From Methylomonas sp. LL1 (GTDB lineage Bacteria > Pseudomonadota > Gammaproteobacteria > Methylococcales > Methylomonadaceae), in the NCBI RefSeq assembly GCF_015711015.1, contig NZ_CP064653.1:2294001-2358000 (forward strand): 64,000 nt of DNA, in the 5' to 3' direction. Shown here piece by piece: positions 1-8,568 of this stretch (the first letter of the stretch is position 1; each line of letters opens with the position of its first letter). The translations under genes and the position numbers were made by a program. The notes beneath the pieces were generated by a model that did not search any database, had not been told where the DNA came from, and worked only from the letters and a program-made list of their open reading frames with translations.

Positions 1-2
1 AC

Positions 3-704
3 ACACGTGGTTGGCTTTTAAAAACATTACATTTTTTTACAGGGAAAGGGCCTGAGGAGTACCAAACTGAACCCCGCCCATTTTATTTTGCAACTGATAC
101 TTCATATGGGCTCAAAGTGGCCTGGAGCGGCACATCAGGACCCTATCCAGATTCATTAAAATTGGGTTATAACCGTAAAGAGTTTGCATCACCCCCAATT
201 TTTGTCAATGAAGGTTGCGCGAATGGAAAGAACGGCTGGAATATCAAAATGCCTTCTTTTTATGCTTCGATTGATAACAAAAGTGGAATAGATGACGCAG
301 CGAATCAAGCAGATCAGTCGAATATTTGGAAAAGCGCTACCAACCATGTCCAATTCTTTGCCACAGGTCAGGCAGCATCTGAATTTGCGAAAAGAACCTC
401 TGTTCGTCAAGTGGCTTTTGAAAACATAGCGCCAGATGCAGCAATAAGTGAAGCAGGAAGCTTAAACCGCGACTTGATTGGCGAAATTGTAAAAACGTTT
501 GATATGGATACGGCGGATAAAGATGCCATCTTGGCTAAAGCCGTCGAATTGGAGCTTGTCCCAAAAGAAACTATAACGATAGATTTCAAAACTAAGCTTA
601 TGGCAAATGCCACGGGAATCAATTATTCGGTAGCGACAAGACTTAATCAACTAAGAATTATTGCGGTCAACTTTAAAAAAGTCAGTGCTGGCTCGAGAAC
701 ATAA
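3..704 (+). CDS. Conserved hypothetical protein, 5' end outside window
   Basis: The frame is open from the left edge of the window, so the start codon lies upstream and at least 233 residues are present. A GTG at 117 could also be used. No catalytic motif is recognised. The visible N-terminal part is rich in aromatic residues and glycine (for example FYFATDTSYGLK near the edge), the middle reads as a mixed soluble domain, and the C-terminus ends AGSRT. It lies upstream of two lipoprotein alpha/beta-hydrolase genes on the same strand, 290 bp away, so it may belong to an envelope-associated set, but this is inference. No function is assigned. The region is AT-rich compared with the housekeeping genes after 13 kb. 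Confidence 0.6.
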   Translation, partial: TRGWLLKTLHFFTGKGPEEYQTEPRPFYFATDTSYGLKVAWSGTSGPYPDSLKLGYNRKEFASPPIFVNEGCANGKNGWNIKMPSFYASIDNKSGIDDAANQADQSNIWKSATNHVQFFATGQAASEFAKRTSVRQVAFENIAPDAAISEAGSLNRDLIGEIVKTFDMDTADKDAILAKAVELELVPKETITIDFKTKLMANATGINYSVATRLNQLRIIAVNFKKVSAGSRT

Positions 705-996
705 AAAATGAAATTAATTTTTGATGAAGCCGCACTAACCCAGACACATTTTGTGAACTACCACCAGCTAAAAGCCGGTTGCATCAAGTTTCGGATTGAA
801 GATGGATTTAGTGACTCATCTGAGCGGCTACTACACCCGAATATCATCGTCCGCCTTGTCTAGTTTGTTAAAGTGTGTAGAAATTATTCCAGTGATAGGC
901 GTCCTGGTGAACTTATAACCATTATATAACAATGCCTTGATCAATTAACTGAAAAAAACTGGACAACCATTTTGCTCAAAAGTTGGAAAATTTTCG
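705..996. other. Intergenic region with a possible 51-aa remnant ORF
   Basis: An ORF at 708-863 starts 3 bp after the previous stop (MKLIFDEAALTQTHFV... ending IIVRLV). It has no good ribosome binding site and no recognisable domain. Its first part contains cactaacccagacacatttt, which loosely resembles the left end of the IS3-family element at 11328, so this may be a decayed insertion-sequence end rather than a gene. The rest, 864-996, shows no clear signal. Confidence 0.25.
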
Positions 997-1968
997 ATGC
1001 CTATTAACACTCCACTAAAAGCACTCGACAGGCATGCATGGGACCAAAGGGTAATGGCTTTAACACTTGCTTTCGCGCTAGTTTTAATTGTCGGCGGCTG
1101 TAGCCATGGATCGAGTCATCACGAGGCACCTGAAGCTTATAAGCTCGATAATATTTTGTCTGAGTCGATTGTCAGTGCTAAAGAGAACATCGCGCATGAT
1201 GTTTATTTTTTCCCAGGCCCTTCGAAGCAGGCGCCGCCGATATTGCTGTTGCACGAGCTACCGGGGTTATCGCCCAATACGCTGCATTTCGCTGAAACTC
1301 TTTCCAAGGATTTTAATGTCTATGTTCCCCTGTTGTTTGGCTCGCCCAACCAGGAGAATACCTTCTTCGGCACTTTGGCCTATTTATTTAACGGCGACTG
1401 GTATGAGCGAGCGAACCTGCAAGGTAGTCGCCCCATTACCAGATGGGCTTCGGCGGCGCTTGATCGGGTAAGCACCCATCATCCAGGGCAACCGGTAGGT
1501 GTCATTGGCATGTGCCTGACCGGGGCCATGCCCTTATCTTTACTTGATCATAAGGAAATCAAAGCGATTGTGTTGGCGCAGCCTACTTTGCCGATTTTCG
1601 GGGAAGATGATGATCTTGGAATATCGGCGCAAGAATGGGAAATAGCAAAACGACGCGCGATCGCCGGCGATATTCATATTTATGGCGTGCGCTTTGAGAA
1701 AGACACGATTGCGAAACGGGCTAAGCATTGTCGATTGAAAAGGGAACTTGGAGACAAGACTTTCCTGGACCGTGAAATTACAGCTCTGGAATATTGCCAT
1801 AAAGACGCGGAGGGAAATTATACCGATTGTTCTAAATCGCACTCGACTTTGACCTATGGCTGGTCATCCAGTTTCCCGTCCAATCATCCTATGAATGTCC
1901 GCCGTTCCGAAGTGAGAGATTTTTTCAAAACTTGGCTAATCCAGGCCAAGGAAGAGAAAGGTCAATAA
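997..1968 (+). CDS. Lipoprotein, dienelactone-hydrolase-like alpha/beta hydrolase
   Basis: This is a predicted outer- or inner-membrane lipoprotein of 323 residues. A hydrophobic stretch ending in the lipobox IVGGC puts the lipidated cysteine at C35. A start at the internal ATG at 1054 would give a more typical short signal peptide, but the longer start has the better spaced purine-rich upstream sequence. The mature part has the dienelactone hydrolase hallmarks: HELPG (oxyanion-hole strand, about residue 86) and the nucleophile elbow GMCLTG with C173, a cysteine rather than serine nucleophile. A histidine in the C-terminal SNHPMN segment could complete the triad. The substrate is unknown. A second hydrolase lipoprotein follows 62 bp downstream on the same strand, so the two may be co-transcribed. 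Confidence 0.75.
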   Translation: MPINTPLKALDRHAWDQRVMALTLAFALVLIVGGCSHGSSHHEAPEAYKLDNILSESIVSAKENIAHDVYFFPGPSKQAPPILLLHELPGLSPNTLHFAETLSKDFNVYVPLLFGSPNQENTFFGTLAYLFNGDWYERANLQGSRPITRWASAALDRVSTHHPGQPVGVIGMCLTGAMPLSLLDHKEIKAIVLAQPTLPIFGEDDDLGISAQEWEIAKRRAIAGDIHIYGVRFEKDTIAKRAKHCRLKRELGDKTFLDREITALEYCHKDAEGNYTDCSKSHSTLTYGWSSSFPSNHPMNVRRSEVRDFFKTWLIQAKEEKGQ

Positions 1969-2030
1969 CTGCATAAAAGCAGTTCTTTTCTGGCTACTCC
2001 AAAACAACAATAACAATAGGACAATATCCA

Positions 2031-3530
2031 ATGGCACTAAAGAAACACTCTCAGCAATTAGCAATGCTATCTTTACTGCTGCTGTTGCTTTCCCTAGGGG
2101 GATGCGCCGATCTTAAGAATTATCATCCCAATGCCAAGTATCGTTCCGACGTTGCGGCTTGCCCTCTGAAAGAAGCCATTCCAGAGCCATCAGAAGTAAT
2201 CGACTGCTGCAGCAGTTATGCCTTGCAGCATTATAAAAACGGTCAGGATGAAGGCTATTTGCTGGGCTTTGTTGAGCTTGATGAACAAGGTCAGCTATTC
2301 GACCGCCAACAGATGAACACGGTACTGGAAGAGTTCAGCCAATATGAGGACTTGCTGATGGTTGTGTTCGTGCATGGGTGGCACAATAATGCTGATCCTG
2401 CCAACGACAACCTAAAACGATTCCGTGAAGTTTTAATGAAACTCGGCAAACAGGAAGCCGCTTTAAGTAAAAGTGAAGGCAGACTAAGACGCCAGGTTGC
2501 CGGCCTTTATATCGGATGGCGTGGAGACTCTATCAGCGAAATCGATATTCCAGTCGTCAAGCAGGCAACCTGGGCACCGGTCAAATTATTACAGCAGTTC
2601 ACCTTTTGGGATCGAAAAAACACAGCTCATAAAGTTGGGGATGCCGGTTTGACTGAAGTCCTTGTCCGCCTTGACCGCATCAAGAAAGTTAAAAACAAGA
2701 TGCAAGAGAATGGCAATACCAAGTTGGTGGTTATTGGGCATAGTTTCGGTGGAGCGGCGGTATATTCAGCACTATCTCAAATACTTGTCCATGGTTTCGT
2801 CAACACTGTTTGTCCGGAAGGGATTGATAGCGGGATTACTGATTGCAATGCTAATGGTTTCGGCAATCTCGTATTACTGATTAATCCCGCCATCGAAGCT
2901 CAGCAATTCTCAGTCCTACATGATATGGCCATCGAAAGAGGGAATTATTTTCCGGACCAATTGCCGGTACTTGCCGTTTTGGCCTCAAGGACTGATGTTC
3001 CTGTAACGTATATTTTTCCTTTCGGACGGTGGTTTTCTACGATTTTCGAAAAAACACTGGATTTAGAACGCTACAATGCTACCACCCGAGGAACTGAATT
3101 GTTCGATGAGGAAAAAGCTAATAGATATGCTCTTGGACATTTCGAAGCGTATACCAATTATCAGTTAAATAATGGAGCTTGTTCGGGACAGGAAAGCTCA
3201 ATGCGGACAGTAGGCTATGGAACAACTGCCTCTGAAAAGGCATTTACTTTTAATTTTCTGCAAACCGCCAGCGATGCCTGGGATAGCGGAGCGTCTAAAA
3301 TTCCATTTAGTGGTGAAAAGTTTGAGGGCTGCCTTGAACGCAATAATAAAACAGCAGCGCGTAATCCTTACCTCATTGTCAGTGTAGATAAGGAAATCAT
3401 TGACGGACACAGCGATCTATCCAATGACAATATGCGTGAATTTATTCGAGGAATGGTGCTGTTAGCGACGCAGAAACCAACCGCTAAAGAGAGGAAGGAA
3501 GTTAGAGCGATGATAATACGGTTGGAATGA
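2031..3530 (+). CDS. Lipoprotein alpha/beta hydrolase (GHSFGG serine hydrolase)
   Basis: The protein has 499 residues and a lysine-rich N-terminus, a leucine run and the lipobox SLGGC (lipidated C25), so it is probably anchored at the envelope. The catalytic domain shows VFVHGWHNN (about residue 114, the HGW oxyanion motif) and the nucleophile elbow GHSFGG with S238. Extra cysteines in the mature part (CPLKE, DCCSS, GACSG, EGCLE) suggest disulphides in an oxidising compartment. The HGWxN and GHSxG motifs and their order match the cytosolic hydrolase at 4328-5692, so the two look like distant members of one lipase/esterase-like family. The actual substrate cannot be told from the sequence. Confidence 0.75.
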   Translation: MALKKHSQQLAMLSLLLLLLSLGGCADLKNYHPNAKYRSDVAACPLKEAIPEPSEVIDCCSSYALQHYKNGQDEGYLLGFVELDEQGQLFDRQQMNTVLEEFSQYEDLLMVVFVHGWHNNADPANDNLKRFREVLMKLGKQEAALSKSEGRLRRQVAGLYIGWRGDSISEIDIPVVKQATWAPVKLLQQFTFWDRKNTAHKVGDAGLTEVLVRLDRIKKVKNKMQENGNTKLVVIGHSFGGAAVYSALSQILVHGFVNTVCPEGIDSGITDCNANGFGNLVLLINPAIEAQQFSVLHDMAIERGNYFPDQLPVLAVLASRTDVPVTYIFPFGRWFSTIFEKTLDLERYNATTRGTELFDEEKANRYALGHFEAYTNYQLNNGACSGQESSMRTVGYGTTASEKAFTFNFLQTASDAWDSGASKIPFSGEKFEGCLERNNKTAARNPYLIVSVDKEIIDGHSDLSNDNMREFIRGMVLLATQKPTAKERKEVRAMIIRLE

Positions 3531-3660
3531 AGATTTAATAGTTATTTTCCAATTGGGCGTACTTGTTACGGTAATTTTATGCATATGAGAAAATATTTCA
3601 GTTGCGCTACTTTATCTGAAGGGTAAGAGTTCGCATAAATTTCTGTTGGAATATTAAATC

Positions 3661-3873
3661 TTGAGGAAGCGATATCAGACGAAAAGTTCAGGAAATCAGC
3701 GATGTCGGGCCATTTATAGCTATATCAACGAAAAGATGTTGAACTGGGCGAGACGGAAATTCAAATCGCTAAAGCGCCGGAAATGGCGTGCCGGCCAATG
3801 GTTGCGAGAGCTATATCGGCAATATCCGACACTTTTTGCACATTGGCGAGTCTGGCGTTGGGCGGTTGAATAA
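3661..3873 (+). pseudogene. Remnant of group II intron reverse transcriptase/maturase (C-terminus only)
   Basis: The last about 50 residues (YSYINEKMLNWARR..., then RAGQWLRELY and LFAHWRVW, stop at 3871) match the pattern of the maturase tail of bacterial group II intron-encoded proteins of the type ending in LFAHWR. The reverse transcriptase domains are missing: the frame closes a short distance upstream and no YADD motif is present. The stop is followed 4 nt later by an intron domain V, exactly as in full-length elements, which supports the identification. It is a 5'-truncated, immobile remnant. Confidence 0.75.
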
Positions 3874-3876
3874 CAA

Positions 3877-3910
3877 GAGCCGTATGAATTGAGAGGTTCA
3901 CGTATGGCTC
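3877..3910 (+). ncRNA. Group II intron domain V (catalytic hairpin) of a truncated intron
   Basis: A 34-nt hairpin, the canonical domain V length, with the 5' strand GAGCCGTATG pairing with the 3' strand CGTATGGCTC and containing the AGC catalytic triad near its base. A short spacer and a poorly conserved domain VI-like segment (about 3911-3948) follow. The 5' intron domains are not found upstream, because an intact hydrolase gene ends at 3530, so splicing is not expected. Confidence 0.7.
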
Positions 3911-3950
3911 CGTGAGCAGCTGAAGGGGGTTTTGGTTGACCATTACAGGT

Positions 3951-4327
3951 TGCTTGGGTAGTGATTGAGATGATGGCACGACAGGTCAGACCGTGGCTGG
4001 GTTAGTCTGTGGGAGACTTGGGACTTTGATCCCGTTTTCGTGATCAGACCCTGGTCAGCGGACTCCATCAGGGATAGAAGCAAAGGCTTTAGAAAAATCC
4101 GAATGTATGGCTGCAATCTTTTCCTGTCGAACCAGATTTAAAATTATTGCTTGGCAAACTGGGGCGTCAATGTAAGGAGACCTTTAGGTGGTATTGCTAT
4201 GATTCTTGATATTAGTATGACCGTAGGAATTAAATATTCTATGATTAAGTCATTAACAAAATTGGTGCATATTTTATACGCGTGTAGACTGGTGCTAATG
4301 CATAAAAATCAAAATTAGGGATTTAAC
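3951..4327. other. Intergenic region downstream of the intron remnant
   Basis: About 380 bp with no convincing ORF. It contains short G-rich stretches (about 3998-4030) and becomes AT-rich from 4130 to the ATG at 4328, where the promoter of the hydrolase-CHAT operon would be expected. The operon's first gene has a weak ribosome binding site (tagggatttaacATG). No terminator-like hairpin was recognised. Confidence 0.4.
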
Positions 4328-5692
4328 ATGACCTCTTCTATTCCAACAGGGCCTTTTGAATTTTTCTCAACCAACAGTGGCCAAAAAGTTCCGCTATACC
4401 TGATTCCATTCGACAAAAAAGGTCGGTGCGAGGGGCCTCTGACGCAGGACGAACTACTCCATGCTGTTGCTTCCGGTGAATTTACCGACATTCATATTTT
4501 TTCCCACGGCTGGAATAATATATTTAAAGAAGCTCTTGAGCGCTATCGCAGTTTTTTTACTGGCTACCTTTCAATTCGAGATCAATTTGGCCTTAATAAC
4601 CCCGAAGTCTATCGGCCATTGTTTGTTGGCATTCTTTGGCCAAGCACGGCTTTGGTTCTCCCATGGGAGGAAGGGCCTGACATTGCCGGTGCAGGCGGAC
4701 AGGATCAGCCAATATTGGATGAGCAATTCGCGTTACGAGAACTCGCATCTGATTTGCCTGACGATCGGGTCAGCCGATTCTACGAACTCGCTCAACGGGG
4801 CCGGACATTGACGCGGGTGGAGGGAATTGAATTCGCAGAAATTTTATCCATTGTTTATAGGAAGTACGGCGATACCGAGCTTGGAACCGACGCGAACATC
4901 TCTGCAGACGACCTACTTAAGGTATGGCATCCGTCTATGGATGATAGTGGCGAGGGCGGTTTCGCTCCCGACGAAACGGAACCAAAATCTGATCAACCAG
5001 CGACTGCTGGCGTCCTGGATTTTCTCGATCCACGTAATGCCATCCGCATGGCGACTGTTTGGCAAATGAAGGATCGGGCTGGAACCGTAGGCGCACATGG
5101 CGTTGGCCCGATGTTGCACGATATTCTCAAGACACTCGAAGAAGAAGAAAAAGCCCGAAACACACGCGTCCATCTTATGGGTCACTCGTATGGAGCCAAG
5201 GTTGTACTGTCAGCGCTTTGCTATCCGTCCAATCTCCCCAGAAAGATAACATCGACCCTCTTACTGCAACCGGCGATCTCCTACCTATGTTTTGGAGAAA
5301 ACATTGACGAAAATGGCAGGCACGGGGGGTTTCGGAAGGCACTTCAGAGTGTGGACAGACCGATCTTTACTACCTTCAGCAAAAACGATGCCGCACTCAC
5401 CAAGTTTTTCCACCTCGCCGTGCGACGGGATTCCGATCTGGGCGAGCAGAAAATCGCTGGGATACCACCAAGTAAATTTGCCGCACTAGGAGGATTTGGA
5501 CCAGGTGGGATGCAGAACGGCGAGAGCAAAACGATACCCATGCCGGAAGTTGGAACAAGATATCCGCTGGAGGGATTCAAGATATTAGGGATCGACGGTT
5601 CTGATGATAAGATCAAGGGACATGGCGACGTCAGTAATCGGTTCACTGAATGGGCACTGGTTAACTTGGTTTCTGGGGAGAAGCGGCCATGA
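4328..5692 (+). CDS. Cytosolic alpha/beta hydrolase, first gene of the CHAT operon
   Basis: The 454-residue protein has no signal peptide. It has IFSHGWNN (about residue 58), a nucleophile elbow GHSYGA with S287, a candidate acid FSKND at D354 and a candidate base GHGDVSN at H432, so a full serine-hydrolase triad is visible. A long insertion (about residues 115-250, rich in Asp and Glu) sits between the oxyanion strand and the nucleophile and may form a lid or a regulatory segment. Its stop overlaps the next start (ATGA at 5689-5692), so it is translationally coupled to the pseudo-CHAT gene. Family members of this fold include lipases and esterases; the substrate is unknown. In this context it could be the effector controlled by the CHAT peptidases, which is inference. 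Confidence 0.75.
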   Translation: MTSSIPTGPFEFFSTNSGQKVPLYLIPFDKKGRCEGPLTQDELLHAVASGEFTDIHIFSHGWNNIFKEALERYRSFFTGYLSIRDQFGLNNPEVYRPLFVGILWPSTALVLPWEEGPDIAGAGGQDQPILDEQFALRELASDLPDDRVSRFYELAQRGRTLTRVEGIEFAEILSIVYRKYGDTELGTDANISADDLLKVWHPSMDDSGEGGFAPDETEPKSDQPATAGVLDFLDPRNAIRMATVWQMKDRAGTVGAHGVGPMLHDILKTLEEEEKARNTRVHLMGHSYGAKVVLSALCYPSNLPRKITSTLLLQPAISYLCFGENIDENGRHGGFRKALQSVDRPIFTTFSKNDAALTKFFHLAVRRDSDLGEQKIAGIPPSKFAALGGFGPGGMQNGESKTIPMPEVGTRYPLEGFKILGIDGSDDKIKGHGDVSNRFTEWALVNLVSGEKRP

Positions 5693-7164
5693 CTGAACGG
5701 CTAATGAGGGAAAACCAGTTATTTGTACTGAGATTGTCCTTATCGCTGACCGCTGAGGCAACCCGGATTGTATTCGATCTCTCTTTAGGAGGCGAGCCAA
5801 TGGGACGGTTGCAGGCAACTCCGGATGAATTTGGCCTACCTATGACGTTAGATGAAGCCAATGCGGCTGATCGGAATCCGGATTGTTTCAGACTTCCTCA
5901 GTACATTGCCGCATCGGTAGCTGCCATTGCAGCACACAGTGAGGCGAAGAGTAAACCCCTCTGGTTATACATAGATTATCCCTCCGGTTATCTTCCTCTC
6001 ATTCCGTGGGAGCGATTGTTTCAATCTATCCTTAAAATACCGATCCTCCGGTTGCCCTATCTTGATATTCAGCCGGTGACATCGCGCGCGTCGCTCGATG
6101 TGGTGATCTGCATGAGTTTGCGGGGGGCGCCTAATGAGGTCGCTCATGAAGCCATTATTGAGAAATTATTAAGTCAAATTCCTTCTGGCTTGACATCTGC
6201 CACTACCCTTCACCTTTTCGCTAACCAAGCTAGTCAGGCGGCTCTTCGCCAGCTCGCCGAGTCTTTCTATTCCCAATATCAGATCATCCTTTACGATCCC
6301 GCTAAGGCACCGAGCTATACCGAGGCTTATACTCAGGCAGTTGCATCATTAACTAGGGACGTGGAGAATCCCTGGCTCCTCTGGATAGCGAATGCCCTTC
6401 ATGGCCGCAGTGCTGATGTCGTCCATTTCCTTTGCGAAGGCTACCTGTGTCGAGAGAAAGGTAATTTGTCACTGGGCGAGTCTCCGCTGGGCAAGGTTGA
6501 CGCCTATTGGGCGAGTCGGGTTGACGCTCAACAGCTTTCGGTTTTTCTCAACCGTCTTGGTGCTTGGGCCGTGGCATTCAGTTCCCCGCCCGGAAACACG
6601 TCGCTAGGCGGCCTGCGCCTGTTACAGGAGCAACTCTCTCGACTGCGGCCTGGGCCGGTGTTGCTGCACGATATGGATCAAGATCGTGGTAGCAAACCGC
6701 TCGCCAACTGTTACCGCTTCCTCTTCGCTTCAAAACCAGGGCGTCCGCCACAATCCGCCGCTGTGGCCCTGAGCTGCCATCCCTTACAACTAGTTGGGGA
6801 AAAATCTGAGTCAGGCGATCAATCTATACTTGAAGAGCTCACAATGGCGACAAAATTGTCAGAAATTCTTCGTGGCTCGGAAAATACGCCCGCCTGGATT
6901 GCAGGATCGCAACGCTCCTTGGAACAGGCGGCGGCGGCCCTGATTCATCGGACTAAGGTTTCAGAGGGATTGCGCGGTCTGCAGGAAACCCTCGGAAAGA
7001 CTCTTGAAGGAGGGGATTCGCCGCTGGAACATATACCTACTTTTGTTAATGAGTCAACTCGCAAGGCGGCTTTAGTGCATGAAGTCATCCGAAGCGGAAC
7101 CGAAAATGCTTTGCGCTTTACCTCTAATTTGCTGGCGAAGGCTGTACTTGACAAGGAAATATAA
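5689..7164 (+). CDS. Catalytically dead CHAT-fold protein
   Basis: The 491-residue protein shows the landmarks of a CHAT domain without its active site. It has the N-terminal IPWERLF motif (about residue 105, compare LPWETLY in the next gene) and the strand DVVHFLCEG (residues 243-251), where the catalytic His of the usual DVVHFxCHG is replaced by E250. The strand that should carry the nucleophile Cys reads AVAFSSPPG. The following helix and strand (LGGLRLLQEQL, GPVLLHDM, LANCYRFLF) still align with the CHAT core of the downstream protein. It therefore appears to be a pseudo-peptidase, perhaps a sensor, a scaffold or a substrate partner of the active paralogue. The start overlaps the stop of the hydrolase gene and its own stop overlaps the next ATG (taATG), so the genes are tightly coupled. 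Confidence 0.7.
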   Translation: MTERLMRENQLFVLRLSLSLTAEATRIVFDLSLGGEPMGRLQATPDEFGLPMTLDEANAADRNPDCFRLPQYIAASVAAIAAHSEAKSKPLWLYIDYPSGYLPLIPWERLFQSILKIPILRLPYLDIQPVTSRASLDVVICMSLRGAPNEVAHEAIIEKLLSQIPSGLTSATTLHLFANQASQAALRQLAESFYSQYQIILYDPAKAPSYTEAYTQAVASLTRDVENPWLLWIANALHGRSADVVHFLCEGYLCREKGNLSLGESPLGKVDAYWASRVDAQQLSVFLNRLGAWAVAFSSPPGNTSLGGLRLLQEQLSRLRPGPVLLHDMDQDRGSKPLANCYRFLFASKPGRPPQSAAVALSCHPLQLVGEKSESGDQSILEELTMATKLSEILRGSENTPAWIAGSQRSLEQAAAALIHRTKVSEGLRGLQETLGKTLEGGDSPLEHIPTFVNESTRKAALVHEVIRSGTENALRFTSNLLAKAVLDKEI

Positions 7165-8534
7165 TGAATTCGCGCACTGTGATCTGGATTCAGGAGACCG
7201 ACCAAAACAAACCGCAGATGTGTTTGCTTGAGCCACAGACCCATCCGGAAGCACGGATGGGGAAGCAGCTTAAGTTCAAAGCTAAACAACCATTTCAGAA
7301 TTGGAAACAGGGTGACTCGGTTTCTGGTCCCGTTCAAAAAGCGGGTAGTCAACTTTACCAGTGCCTCACTTCGCACAAGGCAATTGAATATGAATTAGGC
7401 GTAGCTTCCGTAACAACTAATGGCAATAAACACCCTATCTATTTTTATCTTGATCCGCCCGAGATCGACGAATTGCCATGGGAAACTCTGTACGATGTCA
7501 AAATGGGATTCCTGGCACTCGACGCTCGCTGGCCCATTGCCCGATTGAAAATTCCCTTAGCACAGATCAAGTTGGAGTATGAATTTTCGCCGCCACTACG
7601 GATGCTTGCCGTTCTCTCCGCTCCTGGGGGAAATAGCGTTGCGCAGGTCCCTGCTCGTGAGGAGTGGGACTCTATTTACGAGGCCTTACAAGCTGCGAAC
7701 TTAGAATTCAAACTTCGTGTGTTTGTGTGCGAAGAGTCGCTTAAACAACACATCGATAGCTTGAACGACGCAAGGGTTAAAGTTGATTATGTCATTGACA
7801 AATACGAATTAACCCAGGGAATCGTTAATTTTGCACCGCATCTACTGCATTTTTTTTGCCATGGAACGGCAGACAAGTTGCCTTATCTTCAAATTGGTAA
7901 CAGGGCTGATTGGGAGGTGGAGCGTGACGGTAGCATCATTTTGGAGGCCAATGAGTTACGCCAGACAGCCGATCCAAACCAAAATGTCTGGCTTGTGACC
8001 CTTAATTGTTGCGAAAGCGCTATGCAAGCTAAGGATGCGCGCAACTTGGCCAGCGCATTGGTATCCGCAGGCTTCCCTTCCGCGGTCGGCATGCGTGAAC
8101 CCGTGGCTAGCATCCATGCACATGCGTTTTGTAAATTGTTCTACCGGGGAGTACTTGAGCTGATCAATACCGCTCAAGTTGGGGGCGTGCCGACCACAAT
8201 CGAGTGGGCAAGTGCATTATGGAAGGCACGGCAAAAACTGCTTGATAATTGTGCACCCAGAAAAGTACCAGCAACGGAGGCTGCGCCGAATTGCAGAGAA
8301 TGGACGATTCCTGTCCTGTACACACGTAGAGAACCGTTTCTGCTCCGGCGTGCACAGAAGTCGAATGGAATGACGCTGCCGCAGCGGTTGGGCCGGCTGG
8401 CTGAGCTCGACGAATTAAAGAGGCAACGGGATGAATTTGCGGCCCGACCGGACGTTGATCCAGGTATCAGACAAAAAATACTCAACGAATTTGAAAATGA
8501 AATTCGCCGAATTGAAGATGAGCTGAAAAACTGA
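7164..8534 (+). CDS. CHAT domain cysteine peptidase
   Basis: The 456-residue protein is a canonical CHAT (caspase HetF associated with TPR) peptidase. LPWETLY (about residue 109) opens the domain, HLLHFFCHG carries the catalytic H233, and LVTLNCCES carries the nucleophile, most likely C283. The domain closes with the typical ASALVSAGFPSAVGMREPV and FCKLFYRGVLEL segments. The last about 60 residues are charged and helical (LAELDELKRQRDEF... IRRIEDELKN) and may form a coiled coil for partner binding. CHAT peptidases act in processing cascades in bacteria, including defence-linked cell death with TPR-CHAT and gasdermin. The target here is unknown; the neighbouring hydrolase and pseudo-CHAT are the obvious candidates. 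Confidence 0.85.
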   Translation: MNSRTVIWIQETDQNKPQMCLLEPQTHPEARMGKQLKFKAKQPFQNWKQGDSVSGPVQKAGSQLYQCLTSHKAIEYELGVASVTTNGNKHPIYFYLDPPEIDELPWETLYDVKMGFLALDARWPIARLKIPLAQIKLEYEFSPPLRMLAVLSAPGGNSVAQVPAREEWDSIYEALQAANLEFKLRVFVCEESLKQHIDSLNDARVKVDYVIDKYELTQGIVNFAPHLLHFFCHGTADKLPYLQIGNRADWEVERDGSIILEANELRQTADPNQNVWLVTLNCCESAMQAKDARNLASALVSAGFPSAVGMREPVASIHAHAFCKLFYRGVLELINTAQVGGVPTTIEWASALWKARQKLLDNCAPRKVPATEAAPNCREWTIPVLYTRREPFLLRRAQKSNGMTLPQRLGRLAELDELKRQRDEFAARPDVDPGIRQKILNEFENEIRRIEDELKN

Positions 8535-8568
8535 CTCTCTGATGGTGACATCAACAAGAGGAACTCTA

